From Blattabacterium cuenoti (GTDB lineage: Bacteria > Bacteroidota > Bacteroidia > Flavobacteriales > Blattabacteriaceae), in assembly GCF_014252435.1 (NCBI RefSeq), contig NZ_CP059220.1, positions 496,001 through 560,000 of the forward strand: DNA of 64,000 nucleotides, in the 5' to 3' direction. Each line of letters starts with the position of its first letter. The stretch's first letter is position 1. The notes beneath the pieces are model-generated. The model did not search any database. It saw only the letters and a list, made by a program, of their open reading frames with translations, and was not told the DNA's origin. Position numbers and translations under genes: made by a program. Of this stretch, positions 51,468-61,097 are shown one piece after another.

Positions 51468-52859
51468 ATGAAAATACGTTATTCTGATTTTATCGATCAA
51501 ACTTTTGATTTTCCTACTGAAGAATTTTCAATAAAAAATAATTTTTTAGAATTTCACGGGATTTCATTAATAAATCTTATAAAAAATTATGGAACTCCAT
51601 TAAAGTTTACATATTTACCTAAAATATCAGAAAATATAAAAAAAGCTAAAAAATGGTTTAGAAGAGCTATAACTGTCAATCAATATAATAATAAATACAC
51701 TTACTGTTATTGTACAAAAAGTTCTCATTTCTCTTTTATTTTAGAAGAAGCATTAAAAAATGATATTAGTATTGAAACTTCTTATGCATATGATATAGAA
51801 ATTATTAAAAATCTTTATAAAAAAGGAAAAATTGATCAAAATATTGAAATTATATGCAATGGTTTTAAAACTAAAAAGTATATTCAAAATATATCAGAAC
51901 TAATCAATAATGGATTTTTCAATACAATTCCTATTTTAGATAACTCTGATGAATTAGAACAATTGAACTCTTCTATTCATTCTCCATTTAAATTAGGGAT
52001 TCGTATTGCTTCTGAAGAAGAACCAAAATTTGAATTTTATACATCTAGATTAGGAATAGGATATAAAGACATTATTATTTTTTATATGAATAAAATAAAA
52101 AATAATCCTAAATTAAAATTAAAAATGCTTCATTTTTTTATTAATACTGGTATAAAAGATACTGCTTATTATTGGAATGAACTTTTTAAATGTCTTCATG
52201 TTTATGCTAAATTAAAAAAAATAGAACCAAAATTGGATATTTTAAACATAGGAGGAGGTTTTCCTATAAAAACATCACTTACTTTTCAATATAATTATGA
52301 ATACATTACTAATGAAATCATTTATCAAATAAAAAAATTTTGTAAAGAAGAAAATATATCAGAACCACATATATACACCGAATTTGGATCATTTACTGTA
52401 GGAGAAAGTAGTGGAATTTTATATCGAATACTTAGTCAAAAACGTCAAAACGATCGAGAAAAATGGAATATGATAGATAGTTCATTTATGACTACACTAC
52501 CTGATACTTGGGCAATTAGACATAGATTTATTATGATGGCGATAAATCGTTGGGACGATTTTTACGAAAGAGTTTTTTTAGGGGGATTAACATGTGATAG
52601 TGATGATTATTACAATTCTGAACAACATATGAACGCCATTTATTTACCTTGTTTTCGTAAAGAAAAACCACTTTACATCGGATTTTTTAATACTGGAGCA
52701 TATCAAGATACAATTAGTGGATACGGAGGTGTTCATCACTGTCTAATTCCTCAACCTATTCATGTTTTAATAAATCAAGATCCAAAAAATAATTTAATTC
52801 ACCGAGTGTTTAGAAAATCACAAAATCCTCATGAAATATTGAAAATATTAGGATATTAA
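51468..52859 (+). CDS. speA: Arginine decarboxylase (PLP-dependent, Bacteroidota-type)
   Basis: Decarboxylates arginine to agmatine. 463 residues, of the alanine-racemase-fold decarboxylases. The PLP-binding lysine is in YTYCYCTKSSHFSF; the pyridoxal site continues in LKLGIRIASEEEP-type (seen as FKLGIRIASEEEPKFEFY) and LDILNIGGGFP, with the C-terminal tyrosine and acid in TCDSDDYY. The following speB makes the product chain arginine, agmatine, putrescine plus urea. Shorter than E. coli SpeA (about 660), as in flavobacteria. Confidence 0.9.
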   Translation: MKIRYSDFIDQTFDFPTEEFSIKNNFLEFHGISLINLIKNYGTPLKFTYLPKISENIKKAKKWFRRAITVNQYNNKYTYCYCTKSSHFSFILEEALKNDISIETSYAYDIEIIKNLYKKGKIDQNIEIICNGFKTKKYIQNISELINNGFFNTIPILDNSDELEQLNSSIHSPFKLGIRIASEEEPKFEFYTSRLGIGYKDIIIFYMNKIKNNPKLKLKMLHFFINTGIKDTAYYWNELFKCLHVYAKLKKIEPKLDILNIGGGFPIKTSLTFQYNYEYITNEIIYQIKKFCKEENISEPHIYTEFGSFTVGESSGILYRILSQKRQNDREKWNMIDSSFMTTLPDTWAIRHRFIMMAINRWDDFYERVFLGGLTCDSDDYYNSEQHMNAIYLPCFRKEKPLYIGFFNTGAYQDTISGYGGVHHCLIPQPIHVLINQDPKNNLIHRVFRKSQNPHEILKILGY

Positions 52860-52866
52860 TTGTTTT

Positions 52867-53709
52867 ATGAAATGTACTCAATTTAAAACATCAAAAATAA
52901 TACTGATTCCTGTCCCATATGACCAAAATCAGACATGGAAAACAGGAGCAAAAAAAGGTCCTCAAGCTTTTTTATCTGCGGCTAATTACATAGAATTATA
53001 TGATATTGAAACAAATTCGGAGGTATATAAAAGAGGAATATTTATCTCTCCTTTTATCAAAATTAAATCCAAATCTTCCAAAAAAATGGTCAAAACAATA
53101 TATGATATTACAAAAAAATATATTTCAAAAAAAAAGTTTATCACCTTTGTAGGAGGAGACCATTCTATCTCTATAGGAAGTATAAGAGCTTTTGGAGAAC
53201 AATATTCTGACTTAAGTATCCTTCATATGGATGCTCATGCAGATTTACGTCCTACATATAAAGGAAGTCGATATAATCATGCATGTTCAATGTATGAAGC
53301 ATCTAAAAAACATCCTATTGTTCAAGTAGGAATTCGAAGTATGGATATATCAGAAAAAAAAAATATACAAAAAAATCACGTATTCTATATGCACGATATA
53401 AATTCAAATGATTTTTGGATGAAAAAAGCTATTCAAAAATTATCAAATAATGTATTTTTAAGTATAGATATCGATGTTTTTGATCCAAGTATAGCTCCAT
53501 CTACAGGTACACCAGAACCAGGGGGATTAAGTTGGTATACTAGTTTAAAATTTTTTAAAAAAGTTTTTCAACAAAGAAATATAATAGGATTTGATATAGT
53601 GGAATTATTACCCAATACAAAAAATGTTACGACAGACTTTTTAGCTGTAAAACTTTTTTATAAGTTATTATCATATAAATATGAATTATGTTCTTGTTAT
53701 GAATCATAA
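52867..53709 (+). CDS. speB: Agmatinase (ureohydrolase)
   Basis: Hydrolyses agmatine to putrescine and urea with two manganese ions. 280 residues. The metal ligands are in VGGDHSISIGSIRAF, HMDAHADLRP, and SLDIDVFDP-type segment (here LSIDIDVFDPSIAP). GTPEPGGLSWY is the conserved loop. Together with speA it is the only polyamine route seen here; urea release could feed nitrogen recycling if urease is present elsewhere (inference). Its 3' end overlaps cmk by 11 bp. Confidence 0.92.
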   Translation: MKCTQFKTSKIILIPVPYDQNQTWKTGAKKGPQAFLSAANYIELYDIETNSEVYKRGIFISPFIKIKSKSSKKMVKTIYDITKKYISKKKFITFVGGDHSISIGSIRAFGEQYSDLSILHMDAHADLRPTYKGSRYNHACSMYEASKKHPIVQVGIRSMDISEKKNIQKNHVFYMHDINSNDFWMKKAIQKLSNNVFLSIDIDVFDPSIAPSTGTPEPGGLSWYTSLKFFKKVFQQRNIIGFDIVELLPNTKNVTTDFLAVKLFYKLLSYKYELCSCYES

Positions 53710-54406
53710 AAAAATGATTATTGCTATAGATGGCTATTCTTCATCTGGAAAAAGTTTATTATCACAAGATATTTCTAATCTATTAGAATACAAATATATA
53801 GATACTGGATCGATGTATCGAATTATAACTTTATTAGCTATTCGAAAAAATTTTGTTCCAGAAAATAATTGGAATATGACAAATTTTATTTCATTTTTGA
53901 AAACAATCAATTGGACATTTCAATGTAAAAAAAAATCAACCAAAATAACTATTCTTATTAATGGAAAAAATGAAGAATCTAAACTTCGATCAAGTAAGAT
54001 AACCAAACAAGTACATTTTTTTGCAAAAATACCTGAAATACGCAATATATTAACAGAAAATATAAAAAAAAACGTAGGAAATAAAAAAGGATTTGTAATT
54101 AATGGAAGAGATATAGGAAATCATGTATATCCACAATCAGATTTAAAATTTTTTATTAAAGGATCTTTGAAAGTTCGTGTTTATAGAAGATACAAGTCTA
54201 TTCTTATCAAAGGAAAAAACGTTTCTTATGAAAAAATAAAAAAAAGTATCATCATCAGAGATGATACAGATACTTATCGTCAAACTTCTCCATTAAAAAA
54301 ATCAGCAGATCATATTGAAATAGATAATACATTTTTAAATAGAAAAGAACAACTTGAATTAGTTATGAAATTGATAAATCAAAAAATCATCAAAAAATTA
54401 TATTAA
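53699..54406 (+). CDS. cmk: Cytidylate kinase
   Basis: Phosphorylates CMP and dCMP. I place the start at ATG 53699 (MNHKKMIIAIDG), 235 residues; an ATG at 53714 is equally plausible. P-loop IDGYSSSGKSLLSQDIS, YIDTGSMYRIITLLA, NGRDIGNHVYPQSDLKFF and IIIRDDTDTYRQTSPLK are the family motifs. Its stop shares a base with the fabG start, so translation is probably coupled. Confidence 0.94.
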   Translation: MNHKKMIIAIDGYSSSGKSLLSQDISNLLEYKYIDTGSMYRIITLLAIRKNFVPENNWNMTNFISFLKTINWTFQCKKKSTKITILINGKNEESKLRSSKITKQVHFFAKIPEIRNILTENIKKNVGNKKGFVINGRDIGNHVYPQSDLKFFIKGSLKVRVYRRYKSILIKGKNVSYEKIKKSIIIRDDTDTYRQTSPLKKSADHIEIDNTFLNRKEQLELVMKLINQKIIKKLY

Positions 54407-55143
54407 TGAAATTATTAGATAATAAAATATCTATAGTTACTGGTGGATCTGGAGATATTGGAAAATCAATAGTGGAAACGTTTGTTAAACATGGATCTTA
54501 TGTAATTTTCACATTTTTTTCGTCAAAAAAAAAGGCTAAAGTATTAGAATATAACTTGAAACATCATGCGGAATCTTATAATATTGATTTATCAAAAAAT
54601 GAAACATCATCAAAACAATTAGTTGAGTATGTTATTCATAAATATGGAAAACTTGATATTTTAGTAAATAATGCTGGTACGACAAAAGATAATTATTTAA
54701 TCAAAATATCCGAAAAAGATTGGGATTATATAATGAAAATAAATCTTTATTCTATTTTTCACTTAACTAAATATGCTATTTATCCAATGATAAAACAAAA
54801 AAAAGGATCTATCATCAATATGAGTTCTATTGTTGGATTAATAGGAAATATTGGTCAATCTCATTATGCGGCATCTAAAGCTGGCATCATTGGATTCACA
54901 AAATCAATAGCTAAAGAATTTGGAACAAGAAATATTCGTTGTAATACTATAGCTCCTGGATATATTTCTACAAATATGAGCTTACATCTTAAAAAAAAAA
55001 TTCAAGAAAATTGGATAAATAAAATTCCATTAAAAAGAGCTGGATCTCCTCAAGATATAGCTAATTGTGCACTATTTTTAGCTTCTGATTTATCAGATTA
55101 TATTACAGGATCAACATTAAATGTAAATGGAGGAATAATTTAA
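54406..55143 (+). CDS. fabG: 3-oxoacyl-ACP reductase (SDR family)
   Basis: NADPH-dependent reductase of fatty-acid elongation. 245 residues. The cofactor motif TGGSGDIGKSI, NNAGTTKD, the catalytic Ser in INMSSIVGLIGNIGQ, YAASKAGIIGFTKS and the tail SDYITGSTLNVNGGII are all present. Belongs with fabH, fabF and acpP of this window. Confidence 0.93.
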   Translation: MKLLDNKISIVTGGSGDIGKSIVETFVKHGSYVIFTFFSSKKKAKVLEYNLKHHAESYNIDLSKNETSSKQLVEYVIHKYGKLDILVNNAGTTKDNYLIKISEKDWDYIMKINLYSIFHLTKYAIYPMIKQKKGSIINMSSIVGLIGNIGQSHYAASKAGIIGFTKSIAKEFGTRNIRCNTIAPGYISTNMSLHLKKKIQENWINKIPLKRAGSPQDIANCALFLASDLSDYITGSTLNVNGGII

Positions 55144-55152
55144 AATTAATTT

Positions 55153-56862
55153 ATGTATTCGACAAAAAAAGTAGTACAAAGTTTAGGAGAAATATTAAAA
55201 AAAAAATCTATATTTCATATAATTATATCTCCAGGATCAAGAAATGCACCAATTATTATACATTTTACGGAAGAAAAAGATTTCACGATTTATAGTATTG
55301 TAGATGAACGTTGTGCAGCTTTTTTTGCTTTAGGTATTGCCCAGCAAATTACCAAACCAGTTGTCGTAAACTGTACATCTGGATCTGCTGTTGTAAATTA
55401 TTATCCCGCTATAACTGAAGCTTTTTATCAAAGAATTCCTTTAATTATACTTACTGCGGATAGACCTAAAGAAATCATTGATATTTTTGATGGACAATCC
55501 ATTTATCAAAAAAATATATTCCAAAAACATGTAATATCATCTGTACAATTAACGGAAGATGAATCGAATCAAGGATTGTGGTATAATGAAAAATTAATGA
55601 ATGAATCCATAAATGAGTGTATAATCCATAATAAACCTATACATATCAATATTCCTTTTTCAGAACCACTTTATGAAACTACAAATGATATACAGGTTAA
55701 ACCAAAAATTATAAAGGTTATATCAGTAAAAAGTCATATTGAAAAAAATAATTCTTATAAAAAAGAAAAATATTTATGGAAAAACAATGAAAAGAAAATG
55801 ATCCTATTAGGATTAAATTATCCAAATTCTGTTATCAAAAATCAATTACAAAAATTAAATTTAGATCCTTCCGTTGTTATTACTTCAGAAATATCATCAT
55901 GTGATCATCTATTTTTTAATATAGATTATGTACTTATTGGTCAAACGAATAAAGAATGGAATATTCATTTAAAACCTCATATTTTAATAACTATTGGTAC
56001 AAATATTATTTCTAAAAAAATAAAATATTTGATTCGAAAATATCCACCGATACATCACTGGCATGTTGGAGAACATTATAGTAAATATCCCGATACTTAT
56101 TATCAATTAAGTACTTATTGGCCTATAGATCCTAATGCATTTTTGGATATATTTTGTAATATAAATACAAATTATTTACATTCAAATTATAAAAAAATAT
56201 GGAATCAATTACAAAATATAAATACAAAAAAACAAGTAAAATTTTTCAAAAAAAAATATATATTTTCAGATCTAAAAGCACTTTTTTTAATTTTTTCTAA
56301 AATTCCTAATCATTCTATATTACAATTAGGAAATAGTATGATCATTAGATATTATCAATTTTTAAACAAAAAAAACGATTCTATAAAAACATATTGCAAT
56401 CGGGGAACATCAGGTATAGATGGATGTATTTCTACAGCAATAGGAGCTTCCTTAGTAAGGAAAAATATTGTAACATTGATTATTGGTGATATTAGTTTTT
56501 TTTATGATAGTAATGCTTTATGGAATAATTATACTCCAACAAATTTTCGTATTATACTCATGAATAATGGAGGAGGAGATATTTTTAAATTCATTACAGA
56601 AAAAAAATTTTCTCAAAAAACAACAGATTGTTTTCAAACAAAACATTTTTTCACAGCAAAAAAAATATGTGAAATGTATAAATGGAAATATAAAATGATA
56701 TCTAATCAAAATAGATTGAATGAAGTTTTAAATAATTTTTGGAATGAATCGAGTTATCCATCTTTACTAGAAATTAATACAAAAAATTATAACAATATCA
56801 GTATTTTAAAAAAATACATTTCTTATTTATCTTTAAGGAAAAAAGATCCCAAAATACCTTAA
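55153..56862 (+). CDS. menD: 2-succinyl-5-enolpyruvyl-6-hydroxy-3-cyclohexene-1-carboxylate synthase MenD
   Basis: ThDP-dependent second step of menaquinone synthesis (isochorismate plus 2-oxoglutarate). 569 residues. HIIISPGSRNAPIIIHF is the N-terminal signature, followed by VDERCAAFFALGIA and NCTSGSAVVNYYPAITEA; CNRGTSGIDGCISTAIG and IGDISFFYDSNALW hold the ThDP-binding sites. Full length. Its last 65 bp overlap the convergent SanA-like gene. Confidence 0.93.
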   Translation: MYSTKKVVQSLGEILKKKSIFHIIISPGSRNAPIIIHFTEEKDFTIYSIVDERCAAFFALGIAQQITKPVVVNCTSGSAVVNYYPAITEAFYQRIPLIILTADRPKEIIDIFDGQSIYQKNIFQKHVISSVQLTEDESNQGLWYNEKLMNESINECIIHNKPIHINIPFSEPLYETTNDIQVKPKIIKVISVKSHIEKNNSYKKEKYLWKNNEKKMILLGLNYPNSVIKNQLQKLNLDPSVVITSEISSCDHLFFNIDYVLIGQTNKEWNIHLKPHILITIGTNIISKKIKYLIRKYPPIHHWHVGEHYSKYPDTYYQLSTYWPIDPNAFLDIFCNINTNYLHSNYKKIWNQLQNINTKKQVKFFKKKYIFSDLKALFLIFSKIPNHSILQLGNSMIIRYYQFLNKKNDSIKTYCNRGTSGIDGCISTAIGASLVRKNIVTLIIGDISFFYDSNALWNNYTPTNFRIILMNNGGGDIFKFITEKKFSQKTTDCFQTKHFFTAKKICEMYKWKYKMISNQNRLNEVLNNFWNESSYPSLLEINTKNYNNISILKKYISYLSLRKKDPKIP

Positions 56863-57397
56863 TCCTTGAACAAATTTCTCTTATTTGAATTTTACTATCA
56901 AAAGATGGACTTTTTGCATTAAATCCTACGATATTTAATCCTAAACAATTTCCAATAAAAATTGCTCGTTCATTATGAAATTTTTGGGATACAACTGTAA
57001 ATTTTGTTTGATGAAAAATAGTGTAAACTCTTAAAATAGAATATATAGTACTAATTCCATTCAAGTCTTCACATATCAAATGTGAAGCAATTCCTCTTTT
57101 GATTAATTCATTTTTCATCATTTTTGGTTCATTATAACTTTTTTCTCTATTATCTCCACTTACAATAATGTATTGTATCTTTTTTTTTTGAAAAAGAAAA
57201 CATATAGCATCAATCCTATTTGTAAAATAGGCATTTAAACCTCCTCCATGTAAATATTTTGATGTTCCTAATACAACACCAAATGTATTATGTGGTACAT
57301 CTTTTACGTGTTCATAGTTTTGATGAATAGAACAAAAACTTATGCTTATATAACACAAAAAAACAAAAAAAAATATAAAAAATATTGTACGTTTTAT
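56798..57397 (-). CDS. SanA/DUF218-like protein (start codon uncertain)
   Basis: Belongs to the SanA-like group (vancomycin-exclusion type, DUF218): VVLGTSKYLHGGGLNAYFTN, YIIVSGDNREKSYNEPKMM, TIFHQTKFTVVSQKFHNERA and LNIVGFNAKSP match. An N-terminal anchor is required; it is coded in frame as IKRTIFFIFFFVFLC upstream of a TTG at 57358, and the only candidate start before it is ATA (57395-57397), preceded by a stop. Starting at TTG 57358 would halve the membrane helix. The 3' end overlaps menD by 65 bp. About 199 residues with the ATA start. Role: envelope barrier, inferred from the family. Confidence 0.7.
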   Translation of the reverse strand: MKRTIFFIFFFVFLCYISISFCSIHQNYEHVKDVPHNTFGVVLGTSKYLHGGGLNAYFTNRIDAICFLFQKKKIQYIIVSGDNREKSYNEPKMMKNELIKRGIASHLICEDLNGISTIYSILRVYTIFHQTKFTVVSQKFHNERAIFIGNCLGLNIVGFNAKSPSFDSKIQIREICSRIKVFWDLFSLKINKKCIFLKY

Positions 57398-57436
57398 CTT
57401 TTATGAATCATAATTTTATTCCAAATCGGAAATTAA

Positions 57437-60400
57437 TTATTCTACGATAATCCAGTTCCCCTTTTTCAAAAAATATTCCAATTGTTTAAAGTGAACATTT
57501 TTAATTTCTCCTGTTACTAAATGACGAATATTCATTCGATTATATTTACCTAGTTTTTTTTTTTCATAAATACTTTTTTTTATAGGAAAATCCATTATAT
57601 TATTGATATCACTTTTTCCAATAAAAACAATATTTTTATTTATTAATATAGATTTCATCAAAAAAGAAACAATATTTTTGTTGATATCATAAATTCTATC
57701 TTGAAATAGATTAAAAGCATTTTGTTTATAAACTATGAGAGGATCTTTTTGTTCAAAAACTGCATTTTGAACTGAAAATCGTAACCAATCCATATCTCGA
57801 AGATGTTCTTTCCACTTTTCGTCCATAAAACATAATGTAGTTTTTTTTTCAAATGTTGAAAATAGAGATTTTCCTTTTGATTGATGAAAATCAGACATAT
57901 TTAACGTCGAAATTATATTTTTATGTCCATTTGTAAATATTACTTGAATTTGATAATTATCAATATTATAATTGTTAACAAAATGAGAAGGAATCATAGG
58001 AACAATTTCTTTTTTCAAAAATTTTTGTTTTCTTTTTTCATAATCATCCATGATTATTTCATGAAGTTTATGGATAGAAATGTCCTTTTTATAAGAAAAA
58101 AAATTTTTTTTTGAAAATGGATATTGAACCCCAAAAATTTGATCAAATTTACATTTCAAATTTGAATGATGATTTATAGATTTGCTATGCATAATAATAT
58201 CTAATAAAAAATAAATCATATTAGATATATCTATATTTAAATCATCTCCACATAATGCATTTTTACGTTTTTTATAAATAAATTCTCTTTGTTTATTAAT
58301 TACATCATCATAATCTAATAAACGTTTTCGTATACTAAAATTATTTTCCTCTATTTTTTTTTGCGCTTTTTCAATGGATTTTGTTAATAAAGAATGTTGT
58401 ATAATATCACCTTCTTTATGTCCAAGTCTATCCATTATTTTAAAAATTCGTTCGGAATCAATAAACAATCGAATTAAATTATCTTCTAATGAAACATAAA
58501 ATTGACTACTTCCTGGATCTCCTTGACGACCAGATCTTCCTCTTAGCTGATTATCCACTCTTCTAGAATCATGTCTTTCTGTACCTAAAACATATAATCC
58601 TCCATTGATCACTACATCTTTTGATAATTTAATATCCGTACCTCTTCCTGCCATATTTGTAGCTATTGTTACAGTACTAGGTAACCCAGCTTTTGCTATA
58701 ATTTCAGCTTCTTTATCATGTAATTTTGCATTTAAAACATTATGTGGAATCTTTTTAAATTTTAGAGTTCTACTTAAAAATTCAGAAACTTCAATTGATG
58801 TAGTTCCAACAAGAACTGGTCTTTTTTCATACACAGATAAATGAATAATTTTATTTATGATCGCATTATATTTTTCTCTTTTTGTTTTAAAAACAAGATC
58901 TTGCAAATCAATTCTTTTTGCATATTTATGACTCGGTATTACTACTACATCAAGTTTATATATATGCCAAAATTCTCCTGATTCAGTTTCAGCTGTACCA
59001 GTCATTCCACTTATTTTTTTATACATTCTGAAATAATTTTGAAGAGTAATAGTAGCAAAAGTTTGACTTGAAGATTCTATTTTTACATTTTCTTTAGCTT
59101 CTATAGCCTGATGTAATCCATCAGAATAACGTCTTCCTTCCATTATACGACCAGTTTGTTCATCCACAATCTTGATTTTATTATTTATATTAACATAATC
59201 AACATCTCTTTCAAAGAGAGTATAAGCTTTTAATAATTGATTAATGACATGTATCCTTTTTGATTGAATAGAAAAATTATTCAATAATCGTTCTTTTTCT
59301 TTAATTTTTTTTTCCTTTGAAAAATGTTTTTTTTCTAAATTGGATAATTCGAAATTAACATCAGGAAGTAAAAAAAAACTTTTGTCTTTTATATTCTTCG
59401 ATAAAAAATCGATACCTTTATCTGTTAATTCTACTGTATTGTTTTTTTCATCAATAACAAAATATAGGTCTTTATCCACCTTATACATTTCTCTTCCATA
59501 ATCTTGGATATATAATATTTCCGTTTTTTGTAATATTATACGTATATTTTTTTCACTTAAAAATTTAATTAAAGATTTTTTTTTAGGTAAACCTCTATAC
59601 GCTTGAAAAAGTTTAAATCCACCTATTTGAGTTTTTCCATTTTTTATTAAATATTTAGATTTGTTTAAAGAATTGTTTACTACTTGATTTTGCTTTTCTA
59701 CCAATACTTTCACTTGTTTTTTAAATAGTTCAAATTCTTTTCTATTATCTTTTACAGGATCAACAGATCCGGATATGACTAAAGGAGTTCTCGCTTCATC
59801 TATTAATACAGAATCTATTTCATCTATAATAGCATAATTTAAATTTCTTTGAACTAATTCTTCTTGAGTACGAGCCATATTATCACGTAAATAATCAAAT
59901 CCAAATTCATTATTCGTTCCATAGGTAATATCCGCTTGATATGCTTTTTTCCTATTTTCTATATCAACAGAGGAATAATTATCGATACAATCGACTGTTA
60001 GTTGATGAAATTCTATTAAGGGAGCCATCCATCCAGTATCTCTTCTAGATAAATAATTATTGACTGTTACAATATGAACTCCTTTTCCAGATAAAGCATT
60101 TAAATAAGCTGATAAAGTAGCTACAAATGTTTTTCCTTCACCCGTGGCCATTTCCGCTATTTTACCTTGATGTAAAACTATTCCTCCCATCAGTTGAACA
60201 TCATAATGAACCATATTCCATATAATAGGTTTTCCATAAGCATTCCATTTGTTATTCCATACAGCATATTCCCCATTTAATATTACATAAGATTTTTTTT
60301 TTGCCAATTTTTTATCAAAAACAGTAGATTTTACTACAAGTTTTTTTTTAAATTTAAAACGTTTAGCTGTTTCTTTAATAATGGAAAAAGCTTCAGGTAA

Positions 60401-60727
60401 AAGTTTTATTAATAATTTTTGTTCTGTTTGGTAAGAAATTTTTCGAATTTTTTCTATATTTGAATATAATTCTTCTAAATACTTAATAGAAGAAATATTA
60501 TTTCGTATATCTTTTAATATTCTATCTTCTTCGTCTGAAAATTTCTTTAATGATTTTTGAATGATATGTTTTAAATATGTAGTTTTATTTCTTAATTCAT
60601 CATCAGACAAAATAGATATATTTTGTTCTTTCCTTTTAATTTTTTCTAAAAAAAAATGGATTTCTTTTAGGTCTTTTTGATTTTTATTTAATAAAAATTT
60701 ATTTAATATTTTTCTAATAAAATTCAT
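57437..60727 (-). CDS. secA: Preprotein translocase ATPase SecA
   Basis: ATP-driven motor of protein export. I start at ATG 60727 (MNFIRKILNKFLLN), 1096 residues; a TTG at 60751 would add eight residues. Walker A is MATGEGKTFVATL, DEAD-like box is IDEIDSVLIDEARTPL, TNMAGRGTDIKLS and GRSGRQGDPGSSQFYVS are in the second ATPase domain. The middle domains carry the long insertions common in Bacteroidota (about 1110). The C-terminus (LVTGEIKNVHFKQLEYFLKK) lacks a zinc-binding CxCxSGK tail. Confidence 0.95.
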   Translation of the reverse strand: MNFIRKILNKFLLNKNQKDLKEIHFFLEKIKRKEQNISILSDDELRNKTTYLKHIIQKSLKKFSDEEDRILKDIRNNISSIKYLEELYSNIEKIRKISYQTEQKLLIKLLPEAFSIIKETAKRFKFKKKLVVKSTVFDKKLAKKKSYVILNGEYAVWNNKWNAYGKPIIWNMVHYDVQLMGGIVLHQGKIAEMATGEGKTFVATLSAYLNALSGKGVHIVTVNNYLSRRDTGWMAPLIEFHQLTVDCIDNYSSVDIENRKKAYQADITYGTNNEFGFDYLRDNMARTQEELVQRNLNYAIIDEIDSVLIDEARTPLVISGSVDPVKDNRKEFELFKKQVKVLVEKQNQVVNNSLNKSKYLIKNGKTQIGGFKLFQAYRGLPKKKSLIKFLSEKNIRIILQKTEILYIQDYGREMYKVDKDLYFVIDEKNNTVELTDKGIDFLSKNIKDKSFFLLPDVNFELSNLEKKHFSKEKKIKEKERLLNNFSIQSKRIHVINQLLKAYTLFERDVDYVNINNKIKIVDEQTGRIMEGRRYSDGLHQAIEAKENVKIESSSQTFATITLQNYFRMYKKISGMTGTAETESGEFWHIYKLDVVVIPSHKYAKRIDLQDLVFKTKREKYNAIINKIIHLSVYEKRPVLVGTTSIEVSEFLSRTLKFKKIPHNVLNAKLHDKEAEIIAKAGLPSTVTIATNMAGRGTDIKLSKDVVINGGLYVLGTERHDSRRVDNQLRGRSGRQGDPGSSQFYVSLEDNLIRLFIDSERIFKIMDRLGHKEGDIIQHSLLTKSIEKAQKKIEENNFSIRKRLLDYDDVINKQREFIYKKRKNALCGDDLNIDISNMIYFLLDIIMHSKSINHHSNLKCKFDQIFGVQYPFSKKNFFSYKKDISIHKLHEIIMDDYEKRKQKFLKKEIVPMIPSHFVNNYNIDNYQIQVIFTNGHKNIISTLNMSDFHQSKGKSLFSTFEKKTTLCFMDEKWKEHLRDMDWLRFSVQNAVFEQKDPLIVYKQNAFNLFQDRIYDINKNIVSFLMKSILINKNIVFIGKSDINNIMDFPIKKSIYEKKKLGKYNRMNIRHLVTGEIKNVHFKQLEYFLKKGNWIIVE

Positions 60728-60759
60728 TAATATTATTATGTTATCATACAAATAATTTG

Positions 60760-60993
60760 TTAAAGTTCATATTCATCTCTATTCCAATAAAAATCTTCAT
60801 CATCACGTGGATAATCCGCCCATATATCTTCTATAGATTCAAAAACATCTCCTTCACTATTTTCTAATTGCTGTAAATTTTCAACAACTTCTAAAGGAGC
60901 TCCAGTCCGAATAGCAAAATCGATCAATTCTTCTTTTGTTGCAGGCCAAGGTGCATCTTCTAAATGAGAAGCTAATTCTAAAGTCCAATACAT
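60760..60993 (-). CDS. DUF2795 domain protein
   Basis: Small acidic protein highly conserved in flavobacteria. I start at ATG 60993 (MYWTLELASHLEDAPWPATK), 77 residues, where the family begins; an ATG at 61038 adds 15 atypical residues. ELIDFAIRTGAPLEVVENLQ and the acidic end IWADYPRDDEDFYWNRDEY are typical. Function unknown. It is just upstream of secA (minus strand), and fmt begins divergent to it. Confidence 0.88.
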   Translation of the reverse strand: MYWTLELASHLEDAPWPATKEELIDFAIRTGAPLEVVENLQQLENSEGDVFESIEDIWADYPRDDEDFYWNRDEYEL

Positions 60994-61097
60994 ATTATTA
61001 CAGATATTTTTATTATATATTTGATTTTCAAAAATCAATGAACCTTTTCACAAAATTACAAAATAAAATTAGTGAATTTAAATTGCAAATAAATTAC

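Noticed and set aside
54246-54275. Nested hairpin in cmk (GTATCATC / GATGATAC)
   Set aside because: Eight pairs imposed by the conserved RDDTDTYR coding segment.
58605-58844. Plus-strand frame inside secA
   Set aside because: Opposite-strand shadow of a strongly conserved SecA segment; composition and lack of any motif argue against a gene.
60936-61097. N-terminal extension of Fmt by 54 residues
   Set aside because: It overlaps the conserved DUF2795 gene on the other strand, and Fmt homologues begin at the later Met.
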